From contig USPM01000007.1 in NCBI GenBank assembly GCA_900556715.1, positions 1-40,182 of the forward strand: a stretch of 40,182 bases of DNA, read 5' to 3'. Below, piece by piece: positions 15,512 to 25,054 of this stretch. Within the stretch, counting starts at the first letter, position 1, and each line of letters begins with the position of its first letter. A program made the position numbers and the translations under genes. The notes beneath the pieces are model-generated. The model did no database searches and was not told the origin of the DNA. It was given only the letters and a program-made list of their open reading frames with translations. Source of the stretch: an uncultured Megamonas sp. Its GTDB lineage: Bacteria > Bacillota_C > Negativicutes > Selenomonadales > Selenomonadaceae.

Positions 15512-15569
15512 TCTTATCTTAATTATTTAAATTGTTAATTTTAATTTATTTTTAGAAAGGATGTATCTT

Positions 15570-16892
15570 TTGCTAGATAATAAACAATTATTATATAAAA
15601 TTTTACCTTATGGCTGTCAGATGAATTTTTCTGATGGCGAACGCTTTGCAGGTCAATTAGAACGCATGGGCTATAAACCTGCTGAAAAATTAGAAGATGC
15701 CGATATCATCATCATCAATACTTGCTGTGTTCGTGAAAGTGCTGAAAAGAAAATTTACGGCAAAATTGGTGAAATCAAACATTTAAAACAGCAAAAACCA
15801 AATCTAATTTTAGGTATCACAGGCTGTATGGCACAAAAAGATGGCGATGCTATATTTAAAAAAGCTCCTCATGTAGATTTTGTACTTGGCACAAATAAAA
15901 TGTATGATTTACCTGCTGTATTAGAAGAAATCTATGCTTCTCGTGGTCATATCGTCAAATTAGCTGGTGATTATGATATGCCACCAAATGTAGAACCAGC
16001 GGAAAATAATTCTCTATTTGCATTCGTGCCTATTATGTATGGTTGCAATAATTTCTGTACTTACTGTATCGTTCCTTATGTTCGCGGTCGTGAACGCAGT
16101 CGTGCACCGCAAGAAATCGTTGCTGAAATAACAAAACTCGCTCAAAATGGTGTAAAAGAAGTTACTTTACTCGGTCAAAATGTTAATTCCTACGGAAAAG
16201 ATAGAGATGATGCTGATTTTGCCGATTTACTTGCTATGGTAGATAAAATCAAAGGCATTGAACGTATACGCTATATGACTTCTCATCCTCGTGATTTAAC
16301 AGATAAAGTTATCGAAACTATAAAAAATAGCAAACATATCTGTGAACATTTCCATTTGCCAGTTCAATATGGTACAGACAAAATGCTCAAAGCTATGAAC
16401 CGTGGTTATACTACAGCTTACTATAAAGAACTTGTAGCTAAAATCCGCAGTCAATTCCCTGAAGCTAGTTTCACTACTGATTTAATCGTAGGTTTCCCTG
16501 GAGAAACAGATGAAGATTTTGCTCAAATGCTTGAATTCTTAAAAGAAATTCGCTATGACGCAGCTTATACATTCTTGTATTCTAAACGTTCTGGTACACC
16601 AGCAGCTACTATGGAAAATCAAGTTCCTCAAGAACTCAAAAAAGAACGTCTTCATAAATTAATGGACGCTCAAAATGAAATCAGCTTAGAAATAAATCAA
16701 TCTCTATTAAATAAAACAGTAGAAGTAATGGTTGAAGGCCCTAGTAAAACAGATCCTAATGTTTATACTGGTCATACTCGTACAAATAAAATTGTACTTT
16801 GGGAACATAAAGATGAACAAATCGGCGATTTAATACAGGTAAAAATAACTCATCCACAAACTTGGGTATTAAAAGGTGAATTGGAGGCGTAA
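15570..16892 (+). CDS. miaB: tRNA-2-methylthio-N6-dimethylallyladenosine synthase MiaB
   Basis: 440 residues from the TTG chosen here. It is a radical-SAM enzyme with two 4Fe-4S clusters that adds a methylthio group to i6A37 of tRNA. The N-terminal cluster domain has Cys in YGCQMN, NTCCVRE and GCMAQK. The radical-SAM motif is CNNFCTYCIVPYVRGRERSR (about 152-171). A C-terminal TRAM-like domain ends TWVLKG. ATG 15561 is directly next to AGAAAGG, with no spacer, so TTG 15570 at nine bases is the likelier start; the following mutS gene also uses TTG. It heads a miaB-mutS-mutL operon with a 3-base gap to mutS. Confidence 0.95.
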   Translation: MLDNKQLLYKILPYGCQMNFSDGERFAGQLERMGYKPAEKLEDADIIIINTCCVRESAEKKIYGKIGEIKHLKQQKPNLILGITGCMAQKDGDAIFKKAPHVDFVLGTNKMYDLPAVLEEIYASRGHIVKLAGDYDMPPNVEPAENNSLFAFVPIMYGCNNFCTYCIVPYVRGRERSRAPQEIVAEITKLAQNGVKEVTLLGQNVNSYGKDRDDADFADLLAMVDKIKGIERIRYMTSHPRDLTDKVIETIKNSKHICEHFHLPVQYGTDKMLKAMNRGYTTAYYKELVAKIRSQFPEASFTTDLIVGFPGETDEDFAQMLEFLKEIRYDAAYTFLYSKRSGTPAATMENQVPQELKKERLHKLMDAQNEISLEINQSLLNKTVEVMVEGPSKTDPNVYTGHTRTNKIVLWEHKDEQIGDLIQVKITHPQTWVLKGELEA

Positions 16893-16895
16893 ATT

Positions 16896-19634
16896 TTGAA
16901 ACTCACTCCAATGATGCAACAGTATCAAGCTGTAAAAAATGCACACCCAGACCAAATATTATTCTTTCGTCTAGGTGACTTTTATGAAATGTTCTTGGAC
17001 GATGCTATACTCGTTTCCAAAGAATTAGAACTCACATTAACTAAAAGAAGTACAGCAGGTGATGGCATTCCTATGTGTGGAGTGCCTTATCATGCTGCTG
17101 AATCTTATATCAATAAATTAGTAAATAAAGGCTATAAAGTAGCTATCTGTGAACAAATCGGCGATCCTAAAGCAAAAGGACTCACAAAACGCGAAGTCAT
17201 CAAAATCATAACTCCCGGTACAGTGATGAATGAATCTGCTTTGACTAGCAGTAAAAACAATTATATAGCTTTAATCTATGAAGAAAATCATGCTATTTAT
17301 CTAGCTGGTGCCGATATTTCCACTGGAGAATGCTTTTATAGCATTTATGATGGCCCTGATCGTTGCCAATTATTATTTGATGAACTTTATCGCTTGATGA
17401 TGCCAGAATTATTATTAATTAAGCCTTTTTCTTATGAACATGAATTAAAAAATTTTTTATCTCTTCGTTTAAATAATTGCTTAGTTAATGAATTGACTGA
17501 AATCACATCACAAGTCGAAGACCTCATGCTTCAACATTTTGACGTGCATAATCGCCCAGATAATAAAATTGCTCACAAGGCAATTGCTACTTTACTTGAA
17601 TATTTACATGAAACAGTAAAAACAGATTTAACTCATCTGAATAAATTAACTTATTTAGACTCTTCAAAATCTCTATTTATTGATACCTATACTTTGCGTA
17701 ACTTAGAAATAACTCGCAATCTTCGCGATGGTGGCAAAAAAGATACATTATATGATGTTTTAGACTTCACCAAAACAGCTATGGGGAGCCGTCTTTTACG
17801 TAAATGGTTAGAATATCCATTACTTAACCCTAAAAAGATAAATGACCGCTTAGATGCTGTAGCTAATCTTGTATCTGATTTTTCCTTGCGTAATAATCTT
17901 CGTGAACAATTAAAAGAAATCTATGACTTTGAAAGATTATTAACTCGTATGGAAGTCGGCACAGCAAATGCCCGCGATATGAATGCCCTAAAATCTTCAT
18001 TATATGTATTGCCCACTATAAAAAAATCCTTAGCTAAAGCCACTGCTAAATTATTGGCAAATATTCATCAAAAGATTTCTACCTATGATGATTTAGTAGT
18101 TCTAATCGATAAAGCAATCGTTGAAGATCCTAGCTTCTCCATTCGTGAAGGCGGCTTCATCAAAGATGGCTACAATCAAGAATTAGATGAATACCGCAAT
18201 ATCGCTAAAAATAGTAAACGTCTTTTACAGCAAATGGAAGAAGACGAAAAAAATAAAACTGGTATCAAATCCTTAAAAATCGGCTATAACAAAGTATTTG
18301 GCTATTATATCGAAGTTCGCCATAGCTCCACAGAAATGGTACCTGAAAACTATATTCGTAAACAGACTTTAGCCAATGCTGAACGCTATATCACACCAGA
18401 ACTCAAAGAATTTGAAACTAAAATTCTCGGTGCACAAGAAAAAATTGTTCAATTAGAATATAATCTCTTCACAGAACTTCGCGATATCTTAAAAACGAAA
18501 ATAAGCTCCATTCAAAATACTGCTCATGAAATAGCTATTTTAGACGTTTTAGTAAGCTTAGCTCAAGCAGGTGATGAATATAATTACATTCGTCCAAAAC
18601 TATTAGATGATGGCACTATCCATATCAAAGATGGAAGACATCCTCTTGTTGAACGCATTTTAAATCGAGATTTATTCGTGCCAAATGACACTCATTTGGA
18701 TAATGCTCAAAATGAAATCATGATTATCACTGGCCCTAATATGGCTGGTAAATCAACATATATGCGACAATCGGCTCTACTCACATTGATGACGCAAGTA
18801 GGTTCTTTCATACCTGCTCGTGAAGCTTCAATTTCCCCTGTGGATAAAATTTTCACACGTATAGGTGCTAGCGACGATTTAGTCAGCGGACAAAGTACTT
18901 TTATGGTAGAAATGAACGAAGTATCTCATATTCTAAAATATGCTACAAATAAAAGTCTTGTCATTTTAGATGAAATTGGACGCGGTACAAGTACGTACGA
19001 TGGTATGAGTATTGCTCGTGCTGTTATTGAACATATACGCGACCATATCGGAGCTAAAACTTTATTTGCTACACATTACCATGAACTAACTGACCTAGAA
19101 GATGATGTTCATGTAAAAAATTATTGTATTGCCGTAAAAGAAAAAGGCTCTGATGTAACCTTCTTACGTCGCATTATTCGCGGTAGTGCTGATAAATCAT
19201 ATGGTATTCATGTTGCTAAATTAGCTGGATTACCTCAAGAAGTCGTAAAACGTGCGGAAACAATTCTCATTGATTTAGAAAATACAGCTCCTACTAAAGA
19301 AAAAACTATTATTTCTAAAAATAATTCTGATGAAAACAATATAGATACTACACTAAAACAAGACACAGCTATCACAAATGACACCACTTCAGAAATAAAT
19401 TATCTTCAAGATAATCAAGAAGATACTGAAACAGCTGATTATCAAGAAAAAATACCAACTTTAACTGCTAACTCAACTAAAAAATTGAAATTCATGCAAG
19501 TAGCAGAAATGCCAACTTTATTCGGCGTAAGTATAAGCACTCAATTAAAAGAATTAGATTTAATGAGTATGACACCACTAGACGCCATGAATAAATTATA
19601 CGAATTGCAACAACAGGCAAAACAAGAGGAGTGA
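16896..19634 (+). CDS. mutS: DNA mismatch repair protein MutS
   Basis: 912 residues. It recognises mismatches and small loops and recruits MutL. The mismatch-contacting FYE motif is in FFRLGDFYEMF (about 24-34). Walker A is GPNMAGKSTYMRQ (about 612-624) and Walker B ILDEIGRGTSTYDG (about 691). A long acidic, low-complexity linker of about 70 residues (roughly 805-875) precedes the C-terminal region; MPTLFGVS just after it could be a sliding-clamp contact. The start is TTG 16896 with GGAGG just upstream, overlapping the end of miaB. MutL begins four bases after its stop. Confidence 0.97.
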   Translation: MKLTPMMQQYQAVKNAHPDQILFFRLGDFYEMFLDDAILVSKELELTLTKRSTAGDGIPMCGVPYHAAESYINKLVNKGYKVAICEQIGDPKAKGLTKREVIKIITPGTVMNESALTSSKNNYIALIYEENHAIYLAGADISTGECFYSIYDGPDRCQLLFDELYRLMMPELLLIKPFSYEHELKNFLSLRLNNCLVNELTEITSQVEDLMLQHFDVHNRPDNKIAHKAIATLLEYLHETVKTDLTHLNKLTYLDSSKSLFIDTYTLRNLEITRNLRDGGKKDTLYDVLDFTKTAMGSRLLRKWLEYPLLNPKKINDRLDAVANLVSDFSLRNNLREQLKEIYDFERLLTRMEVGTANARDMNALKSSLYVLPTIKKSLAKATAKLLANIHQKISTYDDLVVLIDKAIVEDPSFSIREGGFIKDGYNQELDEYRNIAKNSKRLLQQMEEDEKNKTGIKSLKIGYNKVFGYYIEVRHSSTEMVPENYIRKQTLANAERYITPELKEFETKILGAQEKIVQLEYNLFTELRDILKTKISSIQNTAHEIAILDVLVSLAQAGDEYNYIRPKLLDDGTIHIKDGRHPLVERILNRDLFVPNDTHLDNAQNEIMIITGPNMAGKSTYMRQSALLTLMTQVGSFIPAREASISPVDKIFTRIGASDDLVSGQSTFMVEMNEVSHILKYATNKSLVILDEIGRGTSTYDGMSIARAVIEHIRDHIGAKTLFATHYHELTDLEDDVHVKNYCIAVKEKGSDVTFLRRIIRGSADKSYGIHVAKLAGLPQEVVKRAETILIDLENTAPTKEKTIISKNNSDENNIDTTLKQDTAITNDTTSEINYLQDNQEDTETADYQEKIPTLTANSTKKLKFMQVAEMPTLFGVSISTQLKELDLMSMTPLDAMNKLYELQQQAKQEE

Positions 19635-19638
19635 TATT

Positions 19639-21582
19639 ATGACTTCTATTCATATTTTAGATGATATCACTGTCGATAAAATAGCAGCTGGTGAAGTTGT
19701 CGAGCGACCAGCTTCTGTAATTAAAGAACTTGTAGAAAATTCCATAGATGCTCATGCGGATAAAATCGAAGTAGAAATCTTAGCTGGTGGAACATCTTTT
19801 ATGCGAGTTACAGATAATGGCGATGGCATGGATAATCAAAATGCTAGACTAGCTATCTTGCGTCATGCTACTAGTAAAATCAAACAAGTAGATGATTTGA
19901 TGTCTATAGATACTCTAGGGTTCCGTGGTGAAGCCTTGCCATCTATCGCTGCTGTATCAAGATTTAATTTGATTACACGTCGCCCACAAGATGATTTAGG
20001 CACTACTATAAAATTAACAGGTGGTCGCATTGATGAAATTGAAGATATGGGCTGTAATATCGGTACTACTATCAAAGTAGAAGATTTATTTTTCAATGTA
20101 CCTGCTCGTAAAAAATTTCTCAAAACCACTACCACAGAAGCAAATAAAATAAATGATTTTATCATAAAATTAGCTTTATCTAAACCTAATATTGCTTTTA
20201 AATTGATCAATAATAATAAAATCGCTATCACTACCCCAGGTAATGGCTCTCTATATGATGCTATTGAATGTATCTATGGTGCTAAAGTCAGCGAAGAATT
20301 GTTGCCTATCGAAGCGATAACTAACGATATCAAAGTAACAGGCTTCATCTCTAAACCTGCTATTATCCGCAGTTCTCGCTCTTGGCAAACATTCGTCATC
20401 AATGGTCGCGTAGTCAATAGCAGAATTATTTCCAAAGCAATCGACAATGCTTACCATTCATTACTGCCAAAATCTGGATATCCATTTGTTATTTTAAATA
20501 TCGAAATCAACAAACGAACTATTGATATCAATGTACATCCTCAAAAAGCAGAAATAAAATTTGAAGATGAATCCTTATTATTCAAGACTATATACCATGC
20601 TGTTTTAGAAGCTGTAAAACCTAGTGATAATCAAGCTTTAAGTGATTTTGCTATTCCTGTAACAGATAAAGCATTGCATATTGAAAAAACAGTGCCGGAA
20701 CAAATCAATATGGATTTACCTGAAAACATTCCATCCACTCCATCAAATTCATTTAAACAAAATTCAATCAACCATATACCATCATTAAAAAATAATACAA
20801 CTCCTTTAACAGCAGATTTAAATAAATTTCGCCAAGCAAGAGAAACACTTCATCCTAATTTATCTAATCATCACAATAATACTGTTAAAGAAATTGCTAT
20901 TCAAGATTACCAAACAAATACCACCATAAAACCTCAAACAGATATAAATATTTCATCTAGCGAAAACTCGACAGATTGTCAAAATTCTAATCAATTGTTA
21001 AAAGAAGCTGTCAACCTAACTCCAATTGGACAAATTGATGCTTGCTTCATTGTTGCTCAAGGCCCTAATGGAGGAATGTACATCATTGACCAACATGCAG
21101 CACATGAACGCATTTTATACGATAAATTTGCTAAACAGACTGAGCGAATTCCTGTTCAACCCTTATTGATGCATTTATTTTTAGATGTAAATACTAGTGA
21201 ATTAACTCTAATTGAAGAAAATCAACAAATTTTATATGATTTAGGCTTTAACGTAGAATTAGCAGGACAAAATCAAATCCGTTTAAAAGAAGTTCCCGCT
21301 GATATAAAACCACAAGAAAGTGAAGATATTTTCCGTGAAATTTTAATTTCACTTTCTCAGTTGCACACACCTACGCCTCAAGAAATTCGTCATTCTTGTT
21401 TAGCCATGACAGCTTGCAAAGCCGCTATCAAGGCTGGCGATATCTTAAATATCACACAGATGAAGATAATCTTAAATGAACTCGCACAAACGACTTTACC
21501 ATACACCTGCCCACATGGCAGACCAACTATTATAAAATTCAGTACTTACGATTTGGAAAAGATGTTTAAACGAGTACAATAA
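19639..21582 (+). CDS. mutL: DNA mismatch repair protein MutL
   Basis: 647 residues. The N-terminal GHKL ATPase has VVERPASVIKELVENSIDA, DNGDGM (about 61) and GFRGEALPSIAAVS (about 94). A poorly conserved linker with many Asn and Thr (about 330-455) leads to the C-terminal dimerisation domain. That domain has the endonuclease motif DQHAAHE near residue 484, ACKAAIKAGD, and CPHGRPT near 625, so it should nick DNA like other MutL proteins of bacteria without MutH. The second acidic residue of the DQHA motif is Asp (ILYD) where Glu is usual. AGGAG precedes the ATG. Confidence 0.97.
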   Translation: MTSIHILDDITVDKIAAGEVVERPASVIKELVENSIDAHADKIEVEILAGGTSFMRVTDNGDGMDNQNARLAILRHATSKIKQVDDLMSIDTLGFRGEALPSIAAVSRFNLITRRPQDDLGTTIKLTGGRIDEIEDMGCNIGTTIKVEDLFFNVPARKKFLKTTTTEANKINDFIIKLALSKPNIAFKLINNNKIAITTPGNGSLYDAIECIYGAKVSEELLPIEAITNDIKVTGFISKPAIIRSSRSWQTFVINGRVVNSRIISKAIDNAYHSLLPKSGYPFVILNIEINKRTIDINVHPQKAEIKFEDESLLFKTIYHAVLEAVKPSDNQALSDFAIPVTDKALHIEKTVPEQINMDLPENIPSTPSNSFKQNSINHIPSLKNNTTPLTADLNKFRQARETLHPNLSNHHNNTVKEIAIQDYQTNTTIKPQTDINISSSENSTDCQNSNQLLKEAVNLTPIGQIDACFIVAQGPNGGMYIIDQHAAHERILYDKFAKQTERIPVQPLLMHLFLDVNTSELTLIEENQQILYDLGFNVELAGQNQIRLKEVPADIKPQESEDIFREILISLSQLHTPTPQEIRHSCLAMTACKAAIKAGDILNITQMKIILNELAQTTLPYTCPHGRPTIIKFSTYDLEKMFKRVQ

Positions 21583-21592
21583 TAAAAAAATA

Positions 21593-21630
21593 AGAAAAAG
21601 ATAGGCTAATTTGTCTATCTTTTTCTCTAA
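21593..21630 (+). terminator. Terminator of miaB-mutS-mutL
   Basis: AGAAAAAGATAG pairs with CTATCTTTTTCT around a 10-base loop. The T-rich second arm serves as the T-run. Confidence 0.75.
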
Positions 21631-21689
21631 TAATATTTATACACTACATACAATATATTAAAATAAAAATAATAAAGGATGTGTATTTT

Positions 21690-21926
21690 ATGTTTAAACA
21701 AACTAAAAAGAAAACTGCCATTATTTTATTAACTTTAGTTACTTTATTGATGACCTTAAATATAGCAACAGCTACAACTTATATTGGTTCATCTCAAAGC
21801 AATAAATTCCACTATACAGATTGTCGCTGGGCTAAAAAAATTAATCCAGAAAATGCCATATATTTTGGTAGTCGTGAAGAAGCTTTTAGCTATGGCTATG
21901 TACCTTGCAAAGTATGTAAACCTTAA
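21690..21926 (+). CDS. Small secreted protein with an Ada-like metal-binding domain
   Basis: 78 residues. A signal peptide (residues about 8-28, ILLTLVTLLMTLNIATA) is followed by YIGSSQSNKFHYTDCRWAKK, REEAFSYGYVPC and KVCKP. The H...C...C..C pattern is the zinc-binding module seen in the N-terminus of Ada and at the C-terminus of many secreted nucleases; here it stands alone after a signal peptide. It may bind metal or a nucleic acid outside the cell, but no activity can be assigned. ATG 21690 follows AAAGGATG with good spacing; GTG 21681 is too close to that site. It is flanked by terminators, so it is transcribed alone. Confidence 0.7.
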   Translation: MFKQTKKKTAIILLTLVTLLMTLNIATATTYIGSSQSNKFHYTDCRWAKKINPENAIYFGSREEAFSYGYVPCKVCKP

Positions 21927-21952
21927 AAATAAACATTTATTCTTAAAATAAC

Positions 21953-21986
21953 AAAACCCCTAGAAAATATTTCTAGGGGTTTTATT
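21953..21986. terminator. Bidirectional terminator between convergent genes
   Basis: AAAACCCCTAGAAA and TTTCTAGGGGTTTT form a perfect 14-bp stem with an ATA loop. It ends the small secreted protein gene and can also serve the convergent Bax-inhibitor gene. Confidence 0.85.
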
Positions 21987-22022
21987 AAATCAAAAATTTT
22001 ATTCAACTATTATAATACTTTA

Positions 22023-22751
22023 TTAATCATCATTGCCAAACATAGCCATGATCATCTGTAAAAGTCTTAAAATCTCAATATAGAGCCATACAAGAGTTAA
22101 GAGTAAACCAAAAGCACAGAAGTATTCATAGTACTTCGGAGCTCCATAAGCTACAGCTTGTTCAATATTATCAAAGTCTAAAAGCAAGTTAAATGCTGCT
22201 ACACCTGCGATAATAAAGCCAATCGCTATACCAAAAATACCACTTGTTGGCATCATATGAAAACCGAATAAACTTGCAATGATATTCACAAAATAGAAAA
22301 TCGCTACAGCACCTGTCATGGAAATAATCACAGAACGCACTGTTTCTGTAACTTTTATAATACGTGTTTTCCATAAAACAAGCATTAAAATCATTGTAGC
22401 CAAAGTAATTCCTACTGCAATAGCAGAAATACCAAAATACATTCTTTCAAATTGAGCAGAAATAATACCAAGCACTGCACCTTCAAAAACTGCATATCCA
22501 GGTGTTGTCATTGGTGCTAAATGTGGTTTAAAGCAAGTAACAAGCGTTAAAACTACACCCACAATCATACCTAATATCAATACACCATAAGCAGCTGGGC
22601 TATTGGCTAAAAATACACCAGAAGCAATTGCTGAAGCAATAGTAACAAGTGTCAAGCCAAATGCCTTTGTAATCGTGCCTTTCAAAGTGGCAGGAGAATC
22701 TACATATTCTGTAGACGCCTTGCCTATTATTTTCATAGCTGGATTTGCCAT
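22023..22751 (-). CDS. Bax inhibitor-1/YccA family membrane protein
   Basis: 242 residues with about seven hydrophobic helices and the Bax1-I-like ending NLLLDFDNIEQAV, GAPKYYEYFCAFG and LVWLYIEILRLL. Members are Ca2+-leak or stress-related membrane proteins, or regulators of membrane proteolysis; the exact bacterial role is unsettled. The start is ATG 22751, seven codons inside the longest frame, because AAGGAGAGG lies just before it; the upstream ATG 22772 has no site. A TACTAT-TTT-ATAGTA palindrome next to the -10 suggests repression. Confidence 0.88.
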   Translation of the reverse strand: MANPAMKIIGKASTEYVDSPATLKGTITKAFGLTLVTIASAIASGVFLANSPAAYGVLILGMIVGVVLTLVTCFKPHLAPMTTPGYAVFEGAVLGIISAQFERMYFGISAIAVGITLATMILMLVLWKTRIIKVTETVRSVIISMTGAVAIFYFVNIIASLFGFHMMPTSGIFGIAIGFIIAGVAAFNLLLDFDNIEQAVAYGAPKYYEYFCAFGLLLTLVWLYIEILRLLQMIMAMFGNDD

Positions 22752-22791
22752 TAAAATCCTCTCCTTAAACATACATAAATTCTTTCTTTTT

Positions 22792-22815
22792 ATTATATCA
22801 TACTATTTTATAGTA
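22792..22815 (-). promoter_or_regulatory. Promoter with 15-bp palindrome before the Bax-inhibitor gene
   Basis: On the minus strand the extended -10 TGATATAAT (22800-22792) is directly preceded by TACTAT-AAA-ATAGTA (22815-22801). The palindrome fills the spacer, as an operator would. A closely related sequence, CTACTATAAAAGTAG, lies before sufC (36830-36844). Confidence 0.45.
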
Positions 22816-22895
22816 GAATAGGTAAGATTTATTAAATCTATATTAAATTTAAATCAAAAATTCATGCATATCTATTCAGGAAAATTATATATTAG

Positions 22896-22920
22896 TTAAG
22901 TATCTTTAGATATACTTAAT
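22896..22920 (-). terminator. Possible terminator of the rbsK-lacI operon
   Basis: TTAAGTATC and GATATACTTAA form a stem with a 2-base bulge just past the LacI gene stop. The minus-strand tail is not a clean T-run, so this is weak. Confidence 0.35.
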
Positions 22921-22923
22921 TTT

Positions 22924-23949
22924 TTAACTTATAGCTTTTGTACTACTTCTGACAATCAATTTAGGTTCTAAAATAATGATTTTACTATCTATACTTTCTT
23001 CACTATTTACTAATTGATTAATTACTTCTGTTGCCTTTTGTCCAATTGCATCTATCGGTTGACGAACTGTTGTCAAAGGAACTTCTAATAATGACGCAAA
23101 TGCAATATCATCATAACCCACGATAGAAATATCTCTAGGTACTATTAAATTATGTTCTTTGATACTAGCTAATGCTCCCATAGCCGAGAAATCATTTGCC
23201 GCAAATATTGCTGTTATATTTTTCGCTAATAAATTATCACAGCCTATTTTCCCTTTTTCAAAAGAATAATCGCCTTCAAAGATTAAATTTTCATCTATTT
23301 TTATACCATTATCCTTCAATGCTTGTTTATAGCCTGCTAGTCTTTGTCGTGCATCATCTAAAATTAAAGGCCCCGTTATACAGCCTATTTTTTTATGCCC
23401 TAATTTTATTAAATGTTCTGTCGCTAAATATGCACCTTGCAAATGATCAACACTGATTTTATATTTACCGATATCAAACATATCACGGTCAATTAGACAA
23501 TATGGTATCTTATTATCCTCTAAAAAATTTATGGTTTCTTCAACTTCTTTTTCCGTGCTATTAGCTGCCATACTTAAAAAGATACCATCGACCATATAAT
23601 CACAGAGCATTTTTAAATGCTTTAGTTCTTGTTTATGATTATTATCTGAATTACAAATCAATAAATTCCAGTCGTATTTATGACATTCATCTTCTAAAAC
23701 TTTAGCTGTATATGAAAAAAACTGATTTCTAATATCCGGTAATACAAAACCAATAATATTACTTTGTTTTTTTACTAAGCCTACAGCCATCTTATTTGGT
23801 CTATATCCCATTTCTTTTACAGCTTTAGCAATGATTAATTTTGTTTCTCGAGGAATATGATTTGCTTTATCATTTAATACCAAAGAAATTGTTGTAACTG
23901 AAAAACCTGTTTTTTGTGCTATATCCTTGATAGTAACACGTGACTTCAT
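22924..23949 (-). CDS. LacI-family transcriptional regulator, probably of ribose/ribokinase genes
   Basis: 341 residues. The N-terminal helix-turn-helix is VTIKDIAQKTGFSVTTISLV (residues 4-23), followed by the hinge region LNDKANHIP and MGYRPNKMA. The rest is a periplasmic-binding-protein-like effector domain (NIIGFVLPDIRNQFF, FAANDFSAMGALA, SIVGYDDIAFASLLEVPLTTVRQP). It lies downstream of ribokinase on the same strand, 58 bases apart, so the pair is probably one operon that the protein represses itself through the TAAAACGTTTTA site at 24914. An RbsR-like role is likely but the effector is not proven. Confidence 0.9.
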   Translation of the reverse strand: MKSRVTIKDIAQKTGFSVTTISLVLNDKANHIPRETKLIIAKAVKEMGYRPNKMAVGLVKKQSNIIGFVLPDIRNQFFSYTAKVLEDECHKYDWNLLICNSDNNHKQELKHLKMLCDYMVDGIFLSMAANSTEKEVEETINFLEDNKIPYCLIDRDMFDIGKYKISVDHLQGAYLATEHLIKLGHKKIGCITGPLILDDARQRLAGYKQALKDNGIKIDENLIFEGDYSFEKGKIGCDNLLAKNITAIFAANDFSAMGALASIKEHNLIVPRDISIVGYDDIAFASLLEVPLTTVRQPIDAIGQKATEVINQLVNSEESIDSKIIILEPKLIVRSSTKAIS

Positions 23950-24007
23950 ATTTATTCAAACCTTTATTATTTATTTATAAATATTATAGAAAAAATGTTT
24001 TTTCAGT

Positions 24008-24880
24008 TCAATCTACTTCTGCAATTTTAGGAATAGAAATGCTTGCTCCTTTTCTTGATACTGTAATTGAAGACGCTTTACTTGCTTTTTGTAAACTTTC
24101 TTCAATAGATTTACCTTGTTGTCTTAAAGCAATGAAATATCCTGTAAAAGTATCTCCAGCAGCTGTTGTATCTACAGCATCAACTTTATATGCAGGTTGG
24201 AAAATATTTATATCTTTATGGCGATAATATGCACCTTTATCACCAAAAGTTAAAATAATTTCTAATTCAGGATATTTGCTAGCTAAACTATCTAATATAT
24301 CTTCAACTTTTTCTTTATCAGCTAAATATGCCCCTTCATGTTCATTGACAAAAATTCCATCTATTGCCTGCATATTATATTTATTAAGATTTTCATTAAT
24401 TGGTGAAGGATTTAGATAAATTTTCATTTGTTTAGCTTTTGCTACTTCAATAATATAATCAATATTGGAAATTTCATTTTGTAAAATTAAAATATCACCT
24501 TGTACAAAATCTTGCATCACTTCATCAATATAAGCTTTGTCCACTTCATAATTAGCTCCATGGAATAAAATAATGCAATTTTGTCCATGTTTATCAACTT
24601 GAATAATAGCCTGTCCACTTGCTGTTTCTACTGTTTTAATCAAAGATGTATCTACATTATTATCTTTTAAAGCCTGTAATAAAATCTCTCCATCTTTACC
24701 AACACAACCAGCATGCATGATATTTCCGCCAGCTTTAGCTACGGCAATTGACTGATTTAAACCTTTACCGCCTACACTTTCACTAAAACTTACGGAGTCG
24801 ATAGTTTCTCCACCTTTTACAATTTCTTCAACAGCATAAACCTTATCAATATTTAACGAACCGAAATTTAAAATCTTCAT
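24008..24880 (-). CDS. rbsK: Ribokinase (PfkB family)
   Basis: 290 residues. It phosphorylates D-ribose at O5 using ATP. PfkB signatures are VGGKGLNQSIAVAKAGG (about 37-53) and DTTAAGDTFTGYFIA (about 238-252, containing the catalytic Asp). NPSPIN and ILTFGDKGAY also fit the family. GGETI and the GxxGKDG segment resemble ribokinases more than fructokinases. No ribose transporter is next to it. AAGGAG precedes the ATG. It heads an operon with the LacI regulator. Confidence 0.87.
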   Translation of the reverse strand: MKILNFGSLNIDKVYAVEEIVKGGETIDSVSFSESVGGKGLNQSIAVAKAGGNIMHAGCVGKDGEILLQALKDNNVDTSLIKTVETASGQAIIQVDKHGQNCIILFHGANYEVDKAYIDEVMQDFVQGDILILQNEISNIDYIIEVAKAKQMKIYLNPSPINENLNKYNMQAIDGIFVNEHEGAYLADKEKVEDILDSLASKYPELEIILTFGDKGAYYRHKDINIFQPAYKVDAVDTTAAGDTFTGYFIALRQQGKSIEESLQKASKASSITVSRKGASISIPKIAEVD

Positions 24881-24913
24881 AAATAACTTCTCCTTTATTT
24901 TTATCTATTTTAA

Positions 24914-24925
24914 TAAAACGTTTTA
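24914..24925. promoter_or_regulatory. LacI-type operator before rbsK
   Basis: TAAAACGTTTTA is a perfect palindrome with the central CG typical of LacI-family sites. It lies 34 bases before the rbsK ATG, downstream of a probable promoter (TTGAAA, 18 bases, TATAGT on the minus strand). The neighbouring LacI-type regulator is the obvious binder. Confidence 0.7.
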
Positions 24926-25008
24926 CTTAATTTTTAAAAACTATAATTATAATACAATCATTTTTTCAATTAGTCAATATTATCTAAAAATAAAAAATTA
25001 TTTATAAG

Positions 25009-25054
25009 AAAAAGCTTTCTACATAGATAAAAAATCTTGTAGAAAGCCCTTTTT
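25009..25054 (-). terminator. Terminator after the 112-residue hypothetical
   Basis: On the minus strand AAAGGGCTTTCTACA pairs with TGTAGAAAGCTTTTT. Two G-T pairs exist only on that strand. Confidence 0.75.
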
